A DNA stretch of 64,000 nt from Chrysomallon squamiferum. Taxonomy: Eukaryota; Mollusca; Gastropoda; Neomphalida; Peltospiridae. The translations under genes were made by a program, and so were the position numbers. Below the pieces are notes generated by a model. The model saw only the letters and a program-made list of their open reading frames with translations. It was not told the origin of the DNA and ran no database searches. This document shows, in pieces, positions 62,780-64,000 of this stretch. Location of the stretch: contig CM022671.1 of NCBI GenBank assembly GCA_012295275.1, positions 9,897,095 to 9,961,094 on the forward strand. Reading direction: 5' to 3'. Position 1 is the stretch's first letter, and every line of letters starts with the position of its first letter.

Positions 62780-64000
62780 TTTACCTGTGGTCTGCATCTT
62801 CCCATGTGGGATTTCTGATTTCTCATGGACCATTTTACCTTCTGTTTGTAGTGTATGTCTTCCTGATTTCTTGCAGTGTGATGGTATCTACTGCATTGTG
62901 CTTGTTCAGTGGCAAAGTCAGTGCAGATTCATAAGTAGACAGACCATTCATGTTTTACTTTTCAGTGTCTTGGAGAGGAACTGAAAAGATGACCACTTTC
63001 CCATTTCTGTGCAGTAAATCAGATTTGTGGCTGTCTTTCTCAGGGCTTCCATTTCTGCATTGTTATTAGATGAGTGTTTACTTGTTGATGCTGACCATGT
63101 ACATCACACTCGCACATCTGTTATCCTTCATCAAATGATCAGACAGAGATCTGAAACTAGACATGTGATTTCCCCTATGTGTCCAGTTTGTATGAATACA
63201 CCTCCATTTTAGACTGGCTCTTCAGCAGTTTGATCAGTGTCCATTGTGTGTCCACTGATCTTGATGGCAGATATGTATATATCCTAGTAAAATCTGTTCT
63301 TTCTTAATCTGTCTTGGTTCTCTTTCACAATATTTCTGGTACAAGTGTCCTGAATGTCTAGAAAGTTGGTCATCTTCCATGCACAAATTCTACAATGCAT
63401 TGGGATTGTTTTATAATCCATGAGCTCCTTATGAATATTTTTGTATCATTATGCTTGGTGTATGAAACTTTTTCTCGTGGTTTGTTGTTTTTATTCTTGT
63501 TATTCCATATTCTAGTACTGATCTAACATCTTTTGTTCTGATGTAGTCAAAGCACCAGGATGATCCTTATAGATTCTTTATGAATTTCATATGTATTTTG
63601 GCTCTTCCAGTGTATTTGTTAATCCATGTTTTCCGACATCCTGCACTGACACAATGTCTGTAGGTAGAAGTAAATAACTGGAGGTTGTCTTTTGCTTCTG
63701 TATTAGCAGTCTGAAGATAGCATAAGAAGTTTTCTTTGGAGGAATTGAACAAGCCATGTCTTTGTTATGTCTCAGTTTTATCCAGAGCTTTTGCATTGTC
63801 ATATTTGCTGTTATGCATTCATCTGAATACCTGATAATTAGGTCATCAGCACATATTGCTCCATGAATCCATCTTGTGATTTCATCTTGGGACCTTTCAT
63901 AAGTCATAAATAAAAATATAAAGAGATCAGTTGAGTGAACTCCTCCTTGTAAGACATAATGCTTCAAAGATTTCAATTTTTTTGTATTATTGTATTTGCT
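62780..64000 (-). mobile_element. decayed non-LTR retrotransposon, RT and RNase H parts
   Basis: On the minus strand from the window edge, a 130-codon open stretch (63976-63587) carries reverse-transcriptase hallmarks: LQGGVHSTDLFIFLF (the usual PQG...SP-x-LF block), then CADDL (the YADD active site, Tyr changed to Cys) and KKTSYAIF. Further down, with stops, come SVLEYG near 63510 and an RNase H-like SNNNAEMEALRKTATNL near 63065-63020, then IPSHC near 62870. The RT-then-RNase H order fits a Jockey/I-group type LINE (family knowledge). Several stops and frame changes show it is dead. The 5' part lies beyond the window. Confidence 0.8.

Overview
The window is eukaryotic, almost certainly metazoan. 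It is strongly AT-rich, its genes are split by many short GT-AG introns, and it is packed with simple repeats, minisatellites and decayed transposable elements. A mollusc or other lophotrochozoan fits best, judging from the style of the genes and of the reverse-transcriptase relic. That is inference; nothing here fixes the species.

Layout. About 1-2.2 kb is AT-rich sequence with no gene visible. From 2.2 to 4.6 kb lies a decaying tandem duplication that carries four tRNA-Gly-like copies, one of them (3779-3849, minus) plausibly functional. From 4.9 to 6.6 kb are N-terminal exons of an MTMR14-like phosphoinositide phosphatase (minus strand). From 8.4 to 15.0 kb is a complete 11-exon GTPBP6 gene (minus strand), the mitochondrial HflX-type GTPase; its spliced reading frame of 1488 bases is open throughout and encodes 495 residues. 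Two unrecognised minus-strand exon candidates sit at 17.9-18.7 kb. From 18.8 to 44 kb the window is mostly duplicated and transposon-derived DNA: an inverted copy of a promoter/first-exon segment, a PHD-finger-bearing transposase relic, an old segmental duplication (19.8-22 kb versus 31.5-44 kb), a 69-bp minisatellite of about 23 units, a 300-bp tandem array, and a dispersed repeat in three copies.

At 45 kb a plus-strand transcription unit seems to begin. A short first exon with ATG and a good donor splices in frame to an exon at 45980. From about 48 to 62.5 kb is the most striking structure of the window: a satellite of about 24 units with a 502-bp period. It is flanked on both sides by longer ancestral units that still carry an 80-81 base exon with splice sites. 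The array therefore looks like a satellite born inside a gene by amplification of an exon-containing unit that lost its exon. The window ends inside a decayed non-LTR retrotransposon (RT plus RNase H, minus strand).

The two recognised genes are on the same strand but have separate jobs: mitoribosome splitting and assembly for GTPBP6, 3-phosphoinositide turnover for MTMR14. Their adjacency implies no shared pathway.
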